From an uncultured Hymenobacter sp. (lineage in GTDB: Bacteria; Bacteroidota; Bacteroidia; Cytophagales; Hymenobacteraceae), in assembly GCA_913776615.1 (NCBI GenBank), contig CAJYPK010000024.1, positions 62,001-126,000 of the forward strand: a DNA stretch of 64,000 bases, written 5' to 3'. The notes below the pieces were generated by a model. It made no database searches. It was not told the origin of the DNA and worked only from the letters and a program-made list of their open reading frames with translations. Shown in pieces: positions 1 to 7,720 of the stretch. The position numbers and the translations under genes are program-made. Numbering within the stretch: position 1 is the stretch's first letter; every line of letters begins with the position of its first letter.

Positions 1-332
1 GCTTCAGTGACAGCCTCAAGCACACCGGCTCGCGTGAGAACCTGCTGGGCACCGCGGCCAGCCCCGACCAGGTGCGCCGCTATTCCAACGAGCTGCAAGT
101 AACCGCCCAAACCCCGCCCACCTTCCTCGTCCACGCCGAAGACGACAACGTGGTGCCCGTGCAAAACAGCCTCGTCTTCTACCAGGCCCTGAACCACCAC
201 AAAGTACCCGCCGAGATGCACCTTTACCCCAAAGGCGGCCACGGCTTCGGTATGAATAATCCCACCACCAAAGACAAGTGGATGGACCGCCTCCAGAACT
301 GGCTGGACGCCAACGGGTGGCTTACGAAGTAG
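1..332 (+). CDS. alpha/beta hydrolase, C-terminal part (5' end outside window)
   Basis: The reading frame is open from the left edge (first full codon at base 3) to the TAG at 330-332, so only the last ~110 residues are here. The segment LVHAEDDNVVP followed about 35 residues later by KGGHGFG is the usual Asp and His end of the catalytic triad in acetyl-esterase/BD-FAE-type hydrolases; the nucleophilic serine would lie upstream of the window. It probably hydrolyses an ester, perhaps a carbohydrate acetyl ester, but the substrate cannot be told from this part. The stop codon is the first base of a family A repeat. Family-level call is fairly safe; specificity is unknown. Confidence 0.8.
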   Translation, partial: FSDSLKHTGSRENLLGTAASPDQVRRYSNELQVTAQTPPTFLVHAEDDNVVPVQNSLVFYQALNHHKVPAEMHLYPKGGHGFGMNNPTTKDKWMDRLQNWLDANGWLTK

Positions 333-459
333 TTATGAGTTATGAGTTAGAAGTTATGAGTTGGCTTGGTGGGGGCATGGGCATACCCATTTGCAGCTAG
401 CCGCAACAAAAAAGCCCGGTTGCCAATTCATAACTCATAACTTCTAACTCATAATTCAA
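331..459. repeat. Family A inverted repeat, copy 1
   Basis: The left arm (331-365) is built from the heptamer ATGAGTT repeated around AGAAGTT; the right arm (420-459) is its reverse complement, with about 55 bases between. The element starts inside the hydrolase stop codon and ends 4 bases before the peroxiredoxin start, so it fills the whole spacer. Further copies are at 12407-12559 and 33080-33212. Confidence 0.85.
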
Positions 460-463
460 CAAA

Positions 464-925
464 GTGCTGAATCTCGGCGACCAAGCCCCCGATTTTACCC
501 TGCCTACCGATAAAGGCGATACGTTTCACCTGGCGGCCCAGCGGGGCAAGCCCGTGGTGCTGTATTTCTATCCCAAAGACGACACGCCCGGCTGCACGGC
601 CGAGGCCTGCGCCTTCCGCGACCAGTACGCCGATTTTCTCGACTTCGGGGCCGTGGTGGTAGGCGTAAGCTCCGACAGTGAGGCCTCGCACCAGAAATTC
701 AGCCAGAAGCACCGGCTGCCCTTCCCGCTGCTGGCCGACACCGGCGGGCAATTGCGCAAGCAATACGAGGTGCCCCGGGCCTTCCTGGGCTTGCTGCCCG
801 GCCGCGTCACGTTCGTGATTGATAAGGAGGGCAAAATTGCCTACATCTTCAACTCGATGAGCGGGGCTACCGACCATGTCAGCAAGACGAAAGCGGTATT
901 GCGCGGGCTGGCCGTGCGGACGTAG
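464..925 (+). CDS. bcp: thioredoxin-dependent thiol peroxidase (Bcp/PrxQ)
   Basis: This 153-residue protein is a full-length PrxQ/Bcp peroxiredoxin, which reduces hydroperoxides in the cytoplasm with electrons from thioredoxin. The motif PKDDTPGCTAEAC carries the peroxidatic Cys44 and, five residues later, the resolving Cys49, the typical atypical-2-Cys arrangement. The N-terminal LNLGDQAPDFTLP and the central FPLLAD are also standard. The start is a GTG at 464; no in-frame ATG lies close by and the N-terminus aligns with the family from this codon. It sits directly after a family A repeat, with no room for a separate promoter, so it may be read through from the hydrolase. Confidence 0.95.
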   Translation: MLNLGDQAPDFTLPTDKGDTFHLAAQRGKPVVLYFYPKDDTPGCTAEACAFRDQYADFLDFGAVVVGVSSDSEASHQKFSQKHRLPFPLLADTGGQLRKQYEVPRAFLGLLPGRVTFVIDKEGKIAYIFNSMSGATDHVSKTKAVLRGLAVRT

Positions 926-946
926 CGCACTGATAGGTTGTTTCTT

Positions 947-1561
947 ATGCGCAAACGCCTTGGCCGGCTGCTCGACGAGGCGGCCGTTTTCCGCTACCAT
1001 CGGCAGCGCATCAAGGAGTGCGGCGTCGGCAGTCCCGGCGCGCTGGGCTGGCTGCCCGATGGTCAGCTCATTCGCTTTGAGGTGCTGAGCCAGATTGGAG
1101 ACCTCGCCCACTGCTCGGTGCTCGACGTGGGCTGCGGCTACGCCGATTTACATCCGTTTCTGCAACAGCGCTTTGCCGGGGTGCGCTACCACGGCATCGA
1201 GCAGATGCCCGAGCTGCTGAAGCTGGCCCGCACTCGCTACGGCCACGCCCCCGGCGTGACGCTGACTACCGGCGACTTTCTGCGCGCGCCCTTGCCACCC
1301 AGCGACTACGTGCTGGCCAGCGGCTCGCTCAACTACCGCCACCGCAACCCACGCTTCATCTACGAGGCCATCGAAAAGCTGTACGCCGACTGTCGGCGCG
1401 GCCTGGGCTTCAACCTCCTCAGTTGGGAGCCCGCCGACGGCGGCCCGCTCGCGGCCTACGACCCGACCGCTATCGTAGCCTTTTGCCAAACGCTGGCCCC
1501 TGACGTGCAATTGGTAGAAGGCTACCGCGACGGTGATTTTACGGTATTTATGCGCCGGTGA
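947..1561 (+). CDS. class I SAM-dependent methyltransferase
   Basis: A 204-residue protein with the SAM-binding motif I VLDVGCGYAD at about residues 58-67, followed by the acidic end of strand 2 (GIEQM) and a YVLASGSLNYR segment at the strand-4 position. This is a Rossmann-fold methyltransferase; the substrate is not evident. ATG 947 is preferred over a TTG nine bases earlier. It follows bcp by 21 bases in the same direction and is probably cotranscribed. The C-terminal part mentions no extra domain. The 351 bases to the next gene hold a family B hairpin and otherwise no coding signal. Confidence 0.85.
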   Translation: MRKRLGRLLDEAAVFRYHRQRIKECGVGSPGALGWLPDGQLIRFEVLSQIGDLAHCSVLDVGCGYADLHPFLQQRFAGVRYHGIEQMPELLKLARTRYGHAPGVTLTTGDFLRAPLPPSDYVLASGSLNYRHRNPRFIYEAIEKLYADCRRGLGFNLLSWEPADGGPLAAYDPTAIVAFCQTLAPDVQLVEGYRDGDFTVFMRR

Positions 1562-1730
1562 GAGATGGCGCTGGGTCCGCTGGCTAGCCCCTGCGTGGCG
1601 TGGAAGCTACCGGCCTCAGCGTAAAGAATTGCTTGCTACGGTGAGCGCAGCGCGATACCTGAACGCTTGCACTTTGGTAAAACGGGTGCAGTAGGAGCAA
1701 GCTAAGGGGGCGCAACTCAAAAGGCCATCT

Positions 1731-1821
1731 GTCATGCTGAGCTTGTCGAAGCATCTCTACCGCACCGTTAAACGGCTAAGTGACGATGCGGTAGAGATGC
1801 TTCGGCAAGCTCAGCATGACG
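1731..1821. repeat. Family B inverted repeat, copy 1
   Basis: Left arm starts with GTCATGCTGAGCTTG and runs 34 bases; the right arm (1788-1821) is its reverse complement with one mismatch by eye. The loop is about 23 bases. It lies in the spacer between the methyltransferase and the acyltransferase. Copies 2 and 3 are at 13442-13531 and 59724-59823. Confidence 0.9.
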
Positions 1822-1912
1822 GACAACTTTTTAAAGTTCAGAATATTCGCTGAGATTAAGGGTGCAAGGGCCAAGGTGCCCCATGTGAAGCAAGGGCTCT
1901 AACTTGCCGCCC

Positions 1913-3067
1913 ATGCAGCCAACCTTACTTTCTACCAAGCCCCATTATCCCATTCTCGACGGCCTGCGCGGCGTGGCGGCGCTCCTGGTAGTGGCCTTTC
2001 ACTTGTGCGAGGCCCACGCCACCAGCCACCTCGACCAGGTGATCAACCACGGCTACTTGGCGGTGGATTTCTTCTTTCTGCTGTCGGGCTTCGTGATTGG
2101 CTACGCCTACGACGACCGCTGGGGCCGCCTCACGGTGGGCGGCTTTTTCAAGCGGCGGTTGGTGCGGCTGCAACCGATGGTGGTGCTGGGCATGGTGATA
2201 GGGGCGGGGATGTACTATTTCCAGGCGTCGGCTTTGTGGCCCCTTATCGGCCAGACGCCGGTGTGGAAGATGCTGCTCATCATGCTCATCGGCTGCTTCA
2301 TGGTGCCAGTGCCGGTAGCGCTCGACGTGCGGGGCTGGCACGAAACCTACCCGCTCAACGGGCCGGGCTGGTCGCTGTTTTTCGAGTACGTGGCCAACGT
2401 GCTGTACGCAACGGTGGTGCGCCGCTTCTCCAACCTGGCGCTGGGCATCCTGGTGGTACTGGCGGCGGGGGCGCTGCTGCACCTGGGCCTCACGAGTCCG
2501 CAGGGCGATGTCATCGGCGGCTGGTCGCTGGAGCCCGAGCAGCTGCACATCGGCTTCGCCCGCATGACCTACCCGTTTTTCGCGGGGCTGCTGCTGTTTC
2601 GGCTGGCCCGGCTGCGACCGGTGCAACACGCCTTTTGGTGGTGCAGCCTGGCGGTGGTCGCGGTGCTGGCCATGCCCCGCGTCGGCAACCCCGCGCAGCC
2701 CTGGCAAAATGGGCTCTACGATACGCTCTGCATCATTTTCGTCTTTCCTGCCATCATCCTCTTCGGGGCCAGCGGGGCGGTGCGCTCGGGCGCGGCTCAG
2801 CGGCTGTGCCGCTGGCTGGGCGATATTTCGTATCCGATTTACATCACGCACTACCCGCTCATCTACACCTACACGGCCTGGGTCGCTACCCATAAAGTGT
2901 CCTTGCGCGAGGGTTTGCCCGTGGCGGCGCTGGTATATTTATCGGCGGTGATTCTGGCTTATGCTTGCTTGAGGTTTTACGATGAGCCGGTGCGGGAGTG
3001 GTTGAGGAAGAAGGTGTTGGCAGAAAAAAGAGAGCTTCACCCAAAGGAGTTAGTCCGCTTTCCGTAG
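1913..3067 (+). CDS. acyltransferase family 3 membrane protein
   Basis: A 384-residue integral membrane acyltransferase (OafA/YrhL/NodX type) that would O-acylate a surface polysaccharide or other exported glycan. The N-terminal motif LDGLRGVAALLVVAFHL with His30 and the following YLAVDFFFLLSGFVIGY are the family signatures, and about ten hydrophobic segments are visible. ATG 1913 fits the family N-terminus better than the TTG at 1904. The last 260 bases (2760-3019) are duplicated downstream at 3845-4104, and the present C-terminus after residue ~369 (AEKRELHPKELVRFP) differs from the one kept in the remnant copy. The gene has therefore probably had its 3' end exchanged by insertion. Confidence 0.9.
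   Translation: MQPTLLSTKPHYPILDGLRGVAALLVVAFHLCEAHATSHLDQVINHGYLAVDFFFLLSGFVIGYAYDDRWGRLTVGGFFKRRLVRLQPMVVLGMVIGAGMYYFQASALWPLIGQTPVWKMLLIMLIGCFMVPVPVALDVRGWHETYPLNGPGWSLFFEYVANVLYATVVRRFSNLALGILVVLAAGALLHLGLTSPQGDVIGGWSLEPEQLHIGFARMTYPFFAGLLLFRLARLRPVQHAFWWCSLAVVAVLAMPRVGNPAQPWQNGLYDTLCIIFVFPAIILFGASGAVRSGAAQRLCRWLGDISYPIYITHYPLIYTYTAWVATHKVSLREGLPVAALVYLSAVILAYACLRFYDEPVREWLRKKVLAEKRELHPKELVRFP
2760..3019 (+). repeat. Direct repeat copy 1 (3' end of acyltransferase gene)
   Basis: These 260 bases recur at 3845-4104 with about 14 differences by eye (~95% identity, no gaps), at an offset of exactly 1085 bases. The two copies bracket a two-gene cassette. This is the footprint expected when a cassette carrying a diverged copy of the gene end recombined into the resident gene. 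Confidence 0.95.
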
Positions 3068-3102
3068 CTTAGCTACCTGCACAAATAGCTAGAATCGAAC
3101 AA

Positions 3103-3627
3103 ATGGCAAAAAGCCAGCAGGTTGACATTGAGATTGATAAGCTGACTCGCTCCATCGAGAATGCGATTACCGGCGACAGCTTCAAGACGGAAATTATAAC
3201 CCTGACTACGGCCGACCTGCGAAGCATTAAGAAGGCGGATTGGTTATTTGACTGGAAAACCGAACTTAAAAACCCCGATACAACTGTTTACAAGTTAGTG
3301 ATAGTTGGCAACGATGCCATTATTCAAGGGCTGGTGAGCCTGCAAGACCGGGGTGACCATGTTTTTATGCGGCTTATCGAAAGCAATAAGTTTAATCGAG
3401 GTGCCGCGAAGATGCACGTAGGCGTACCAGGCAATTTGGTAGCTTTTGCCTGTAAGCTTGCATTTGACAAGGGGTACGCCGGGTACGTGTCCTTCGAGAG
3501 CAAGACCAGACTCATGGCGCACTACGAAAAGACGTTGGGCGCGCACGTACTATTCCGAAACTTTATGGCGCTGGACACCAAAGCTGCCGCAAAGCTCATC
3601 AAGCAATATTTTACTTCAAGCCAGTAA
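3103..3627 (+). CDS. GNAT-like protein of a two-gene cassette
   Basis: A 174-residue soluble protein. The first ~50 residues (VDIEIDKLTRSIENAITGDSF) look like a family-specific N-terminus. The rest resembles a degenerate GNAT fold: an IIQGLVSL strand, a GVPGNLVAFACKLAFDKGY helix at the acetyl-CoA-binding position and a final LMAHYEKTLGAHVLF segment, the usual GNAT end. The canonical Q/RxxGxG/A loop is not clearly present, so catalysis is uncertain. I believe similar proteins occur scattered in Bacteroidota next to a small partner like the one here, but I could not search. It lies between two copies of the acyltransferase 3' end. Toxin-antitoxin or a selfish cassette are possible; neither is shown. 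Confidence 0.6.
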   Translation: MAKSQQVDIEIDKLTRSIENAITGDSFKTEIITLTTADLRSIKKADWLFDWKTELKNPDTTVYKLVIVGNDAIIQGLVSLQDRGDHVFMRLIESNKFNRGAAKMHVGVPGNLVAFACKLAFDKGYAGYVSFESKTRLMAHYEKTLGAHVLFRNFMALDTKAAAKLIKQYFTSSQ

Positions 3628-3636
3628 CTTACAGCC

Positions 3637-3810
3637 ATGATCAAGGAACCGAAAGACGTCGATTTTTATACCACTGGCCGGCAGCCGTCCGAAGAGGAAT
3701 TTGCCCGCATCAGTGAGTGGATAGAGCAGGATAAGCAGAAAAAACCCGCTCGCAAACCCGCGAAGCCAGCTTCGGTCGCCAAGGTGCCGGGCAGCCGGGA
3801 GGCGGCTTAA
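3637..3810 (+). CDS. 57-residue partner protein of the GNAT-like gene
   Basis: A short gene beginning ATG 9 bases after the GNAT-like stop, ending TAA at 3808-3810. The product starts MIKEPKDVDFYTTGRQPSEE, continues with a predicted helix (FARISEWIEQDKQKK) and ends in a Lys/Pro/Ala-rich basic tail. The first 35 residues look structured and constrained; the tail looks disordered. The tight coupling to the gene before it suggests a two-component unit, for example antitoxin or regulator with its effector (inference). No function can be assigned from sequence. The partner gene, not this one, carries any recognisable fold. Confidence 0.6.
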   Translation: MIKEPKDVDFYTTGRQPSEEEFARISEWIEQDKQKKPARKPAKPASVAKVPGSREAA

Positions 3811-3844
3811 CCCACCGTCCCGCCCGCGGTAAAATGGGTTCCAA

Positions 3845-4125
3845 TCTTCGGGGCCAGCGGGGCGGTGCGCTCGGGCGCGGCCCAGCGGCTGTGCCGCTGG
3901 CTGGGCGATATCTTGTACCCGATTTACATCACGCACTATCCGCTCATCTACACCTACACGGCCTGGGTCGCGACCCATAAAGTGTCCTTGCGCGAGAGCT
4001 TGCCCGTGGCGGCGCTGGTATATGTAGCGGCGGTGATTCTGGCTTATGCTTGCTTGAAGGTTTACGATGAACCGGTGCGGGAGTGGTTAAGGAAGAAGGT
4101 GTTGTTAGATAAGTTTGAAATTTAA
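3845..4125 (+). pseudogene. acyltransferase 3' remnant (duplicated gene end)
   Basis: An 86-codon frame that repeats the last ~90 residues of the acyltransferase at 1913-3067 (QRLCRWLGDILYPIYITHYP and onward) but ends KVLLDKFEI. It lacks the N-terminal His and SGF motifs and has no start of its own. It is most simply the original end of the resident gene, separated by the inserted cassette. Identity to the upstream copy is ~95% at DNA level. After 4104 the sequence becomes abruptly AT-rich. Confidence 0.85.
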
Positions 4126-4208
4126 AAGCAAAAGATTGGTGTGATAGATTAATCATTTTTTGCGGTAGTCAGAAATTTTGTACGTTAAAATTAAATCAAT
4201 TTTGAAAA

Positions 4209-5753
4209 ATGAGTCCACAGTATCAAGAAGAAGAAAAAATAGCTGTTAGGAATGAAGCTTTAGTCTTTGCAATCCAATCATTGACAATTCATAGATACGA
4301 CAGTTCTATTGCTAGAAAAACGTATGTCAGAGATATTAAGAAACATATTCAATTGCAAGGTAGCGTTTTTGATAAGGAAGTTTCATCTTTGCTATCAAAC
4401 GAGGAAATTAGTAAGTGGGAAAAATTTTACGAATCTATTATTAAGAAAAAAAGCCCTAGCGAATTAAGAATTGCTTATCTAAGTGGGCCTAGTCCTGAAA
4501 ATGATATTAGGGTTTTAGTTGATAACGGTGTGATGCCGGAAAATATATGGGCATTTGAATCTGATAATAAAATGTATGATGCTGCAATTATGTCAGCATT
4601 GGAATCTGAGTTTCCTTTTGTTAAAATTTATAAAGGTAGGATAGAGAATTATTTGAAAATACTTCCTTTTAAATTTGATATAATATACCTCGATTTTTGC
4701 TCATCCATTGCGGGTGAGAAAACAATGTCTGTTGTGAAGGATATTTTTCTGCATCAAAAACTTGAAACCTTAGGGGTTTTAATAACAAATTTTGCTTTGC
4801 CTAGTAATGATCCTAGAAATAAAGAATTTAATAAGAATATTAATATACTTGCTGTAAATTATTTGTATCCGAAAAATTTTACTGAAAAATATACAAATTT
4901 AGGAGGTGGATTTCAAGAATCTGCTGATGTTTCTGGAATAGAGCGTGAAGACTTTTTTAAAATCGCTAGTAGAAATAAAAGAACTTTTTATAGTCAATTT
5001 ATTACAAGAATTCTTTATGATTTACCTAGTGTAATAATACCATACCAGAGGCTAGCTAACAACGAAAGCCTTTCTAAGCTATTTTTTAAAAATTTTTCAA
5101 GCTCATCTTTTGAAGATGATTATTACGAAGATTTATCATGTTTCCCAAACGAAAATCCTATAGTATGGGGGTTGTCTGAATTTTTAATTGAAGATAAATC
5201 ATTTTCTAAGTTTTTTAACAAATTCAAAAAACAATTATCGATAATTCAAGACGAAAGTAAGTTTCTGGAGCAACTACAGTTGGTAAACTATTTCATTTCT
5301 GAAGGGTCTCAAGAAAATCTGCACAGTGACAAATTGGAAGCTATAAGGCTTCGCTGGAATGCTATGCAAAAGTACGTTTTCTGTGATATGTTCTTATTTC
5401 ATCAACTAAAAGATGTTTTAGTTGGTCAATTAACTAGTCCTTATTACTACAATGTAGATAAGACTAGGCGGTGGGCTTATAAAGCAAAAGAAACAGAAAT
5501 GTTTGTGGATTTAATAGTATATGATGAATGTAGATATGTATTTGATTGGATGCCAACTTTAGATATGTTTGAAGAGGGCGTTGACGACTGGGACAGGCAA
5601 CTTGCTCTAAGATTTGCAATGGATAGTATATCTAAACAACGCCGATGGTATAATGATGAATTCTTTTCCGGAACAGCTGTAGTAGACCAGAGAACGAGAA
5701 CTTTTGAGGCGAAGGAACTAAAGCGGCGTAAGCTAGTCAGGTTCTCTAGATAG
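4209..5753 (+). CDS. orphan protein with methyltransferase-like N-terminal half (horizontally acquired)
   Basis: A 514-residue protein encoded in DNA far richer in A+T than the surroundings, with AT-ending codons (AAA, GAT, TTA) unlike its neighbours. Residues ~95-190 read like a Rossmann methyltransferase: LSGPSPENDI as a degenerate motif I, GVMPENIWAFESD with the acidic residue after strand 2, KIYKGRIENYL, and FDIIYLDFCSS at the strand-4 catalytic position. There is no DPPY or NPPF box. The ~320-residue C-terminal half is helical and unrecognised, with a Trp/Tyr-rich end. It is followed by no partner gene. I cannot name a family. A defence or nucleic-acid-modification role is plausible only from context (AT-rich, single-gene, insertion hot spot). 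Confidence 0.65.
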   Translation: MSPQYQEEEKIAVRNEALVFAIQSLTIHRYDSSIARKTYVRDIKKHIQLQGSVFDKEVSSLLSNEEISKWEKFYESIIKKKSPSELRIAYLSGPSPENDIRVLVDNGVMPENIWAFESDNKMYDAAIMSALESEFPFVKIYKGRIENYLKILPFKFDIIYLDFCSSIAGEKTMSVVKDIFLHQKLETLGVLITNFALPSNDPRNKEFNKNINILAVNYLYPKNFTEKYTNLGGGFQESADVSGIEREDFFKIASRNKRTFYSQFITRILYDLPSVIIPYQRLANNESLSKLFFKNFSSSSFEDDYYEDLSCFPNENPIVWGLSEFLIEDKSFSKFFNKFKKQLSIIQDESKFLEQLQLVNYFISEGSQENLHSDKLEAIRLRWNAMQKYVFCDMFLFHQLKDVLVGQLTSPYYYNVDKTRRWAYKAKETEMFVDLIVYDECRYVFDWMPTLDMFEEGVDDWDRQLALRFAMDSISKQRRWYNDEFFSGTAVVDQRTRTFEAKELKRRKLVRFSR

Positions 5754-6014
5754 TACAAGAATAAAGGTTTGTAATAACTCCACTTGTACTCGTACCACCA
5801 TCCTCCCGCTACCATGCACAAATCGATCAGATTCTTGCTAACATCCTAGAATAAGCGGAAGCAAAAAGTCCGAACTATGTAGGTGTCAAATTGCGACCCA
5901 CTCACCCCCAACCGGCCCGGTTGTCAAGGCACTTGCTCCACGTTGGGTGAGGCTCCGATTATGACTGCGGGACTGTTGTTTCTTCTTACTTATCTGTCGC
6001 TCAAAGTATTGTGG

Positions 6015-7592
6015 CTACCGCCAGCCGCCCCCCAGCGCGTGGTACAGGTCAGTCACCGCCTGACGCTGCTGCAACTGGTCATTCACCCCGTTGAGTTGGG
6101 CTTGCAGCAGAGCCTGCTGCGAGGTGAGCACCTCAGTGTAGTTGGCGAAGCCGGCGCGTAGTAGCTCTTGGGTGTAATCCACGGCTTTGTTGAGGGCGGC
6201 GAGCTGCTGGGCGCGGATTTGGGCTTTCTCGGTGGCGCTCTGGTAAGAGAAGAGCGCGTTGCTGACTTCCTGGCCAGCCGTGAGCATGGTTTGCTGGTAG
6301 GTGGCGAGGTATTCCTGCTGCAAGGCCTGGGCGCGGGTTAGCCGCAGGCGGTTGAGGCCCTGGTTGAAGACCGGCTGGGTGAGGCCACCCACGAGGCTGG
6401 CGAAGATGGCGGTGGGCGAAAACAGGCGTTCGAGCGTGGTGCTGGTCACGCCGCCGTTGGCCGTGACCGTGAAGCTGGGGTAGAAGTAGGTGCGGGCCGC
6501 GTTGGTTTGCTCGAAGGCGGCCTCGAAGGTGTATTCGGCCTGCTGCACGTCGGGGCGGTTGCGCAGGAGCTGGCCGGGTACGCCGGTGAGCAGGGCGGGC
6601 GGGGCGGGCTGGTCGGCCAGGGTGCCGCGCTCGACGGGGCCGGGGGCGCGGCCGAGCAAGGTAGCCAGCAGGTTTTCGGCCTCGCGGATGCTGCGCTGCA
6701 AGTCGGGAATGGTGACCTCAGCGGCGTAGCGGTTGGCCTCGCTCTGCACCACGGCGGCCCCGGTGACGACGTCGCCTTCGAGCAGCAGCTTCATCACCTC
6801 CACGTCGCGGATGCGGTTTTGCACCGTTTGGCGGGTGATGGCGAGCTGGGCGTCGAGGGCCAGCAGGGCGTAGTAGTTGTCGGCAATGTCGGCGATGAGC
6901 TGGGTTTGCACCACGCGGCGGTAGGCCTCGCTCTGCATGACAGAGGCGGCGTAGGAGCGCTTGGTACTGCGCAGCTTGCCCCACACGTCGGCTTCCCAGC
7001 TGCTGCTCAGGCCCAGCAGGTACTGGTGGGCCGCGCCGCCCGTCACGATGCTCGACTGGTCGGTGGTCGTGGTGCCGGTGGTCGTGCCCGTGCCGGTGGT
7101 GCCGCCGGGCGTGGTCGTGCCGCCGCCCGGGACGGTCGTGCCCCCGCCGGGCGTAGTGGTGCCCCCGCCGGGCGTGGTCGTCGTGCCGCCGGTGGTACCG
7201 CCGGTGGTGGTTGTGCTGCCGCCCACGCTCGTGCCCACGAAGGAGCCGCCAGTGCGCGAGAGAGTCGTGGTAGCCCGGCCGTTGAGACTGGGAAGGAAGG
7301 CCGCCCGGCTCTGGGCCAGCAGCGCCTGCGCCTGGGCGATGCGGGCGTCGGCTACTTGCAGGTTGCGGTTGTTGGCCAGGCCTTCGGTGATGAGCTTTTG
7401 CAGCAGGGGGTCGGTAAAGAGCTGCTGCCAGGGGCGGCTGGCCAGGGTAGTTGTATCGGTAGTAGCCGCGTCGCGGAAGAGGCCAGCGGTGGGAGTTTCG
7501 GGCCGGCCGTAGGGGTGCAGGATGCCGCAGCCGCTCGCGGTGGCGAGCAGGAGTAGGGTAGGGGCGAGCCGAAGTAAGGGTAAGGTATTCAT
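6015..7592 (-). CDS. RND efflux outer-membrane factor (NodT/OprM-type lipoprotein)
   Basis: A 525-residue TolC-like channel protein that would carry substrates of the RND pump across the outer membrane. The start at 7592 gives a lipoprotein signal ending TASGC with Cys22; an upstream GTG at 7643 lies inside a repeat and is rejected. Two internally homologous halves of long helices are visible, e.g. IAQAQALLAQSRAAFLPSL and QEVSNALFSYQSA. Between outer-membrane strands 1 and 2, residues ~124-177 form a Gly/Thr/Pro low-complexity insert (GGGTTTP-like repeats) not normal for the family. It is the last gene of the adaptor-pump-channel operon (12295 to 6015). Confidence 0.93.
   Translation of the reverse strand: MNTLPLLRLAPTLLLLATASGCGILHPYGRPETPTAGLFRDAATTDTTTLASRPWQQLFTDPLLQKLITEGLANNRNLQVADARIAQAQALLAQSRAAFLPSLNGRATTTLSRTGGSFVGTSVGGSTTTTGGTTGGTTTTPGGGTTTPGGGTTVPGGGTTTPGGTTGTGTTTGTTTTDQSSIVTGGAAHQYLLGLSSSWEADVWGKLRSTKRSYAASVMQSEAYRRVVQTQLIADIADNYYALLALDAQLAITRQTVQNRIRDVEVMKLLLEGDVVTGAAVVQSEANRYAAEVTIPDLQRSIREAENLLATLLGRAPGPVERGTLADQPAPPALLTGVPGQLLRNRPDVQQAEYTFEAAFEQTNAARTYFYPSFTVTANGGVTSTTLERLFSPTAIFASLVGGLTQPVFNQGLNRLRLTRAQALQQEYLATYQQTMLTAGQEVSNALFSYQSATEKAQIRAQQLAALNKAVDYTQELLRAGFANYTEVLTSQQALLQAQLNGVNDQLQQRQAVTDLYHALGGGWR
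7062..7223. repeat. tandem low-complexity repeat inside efflux channel gene
   Basis: Imperfect short tandem repeats encode runs of TTTPGGG and TTGTG on the minus strand. The ~54 codons fall between FLPSLNGRATTTLSR (first barrel strand) and QYLLGLSSSWEADVW (second strand), so the product is predicted to be a surface-exposed loop. Repeat number could change by slippage without frameshift if units are multiples of three. Confidence 0.85.
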
Positions 7593-7632
7593 TGATAGGC
7601 TAATAATAATGGGGCTGGCCTGGCTCTCCGGG

Positions 7633-7711
7633 TGTAACACCAAGCTCCGGCTGGGTGATGCGTCTGGTGAACGAACCCAGGCGCATCACCAAGCTGGAGC
7701 TTGGTGTTACA
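7633..7711. repeat. Family C inverted repeat, copy 1
   Basis: Arms TGTAACACCAAGCTC... and ...GAGCTTGGTGTTACA are inverted around a ~20-base centre. Each arm also contains the smaller palindrome CACCAAGCT/AGCTTGGTG. It sits between the pump and channel genes of the RND operon. Other copies: 41691, 44609, 55812 and 59536. Confidence 0.93.
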
Positions 7712-7720
7712 TCTAGGGGG

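Noticed and set aside
2760..5880. Prophage or integrative element at the acyltransferase
   Set aside because: No integrase, tRNA target, phage structural gene or short att-like repeat is visible; the long direct repeat fits homologous recombination better.
5883..6161. 92-codon plus-strand frame
   Set aside because: Runs into the 3' end of the efflux channel gene on the other strand and shows no recognisable content.
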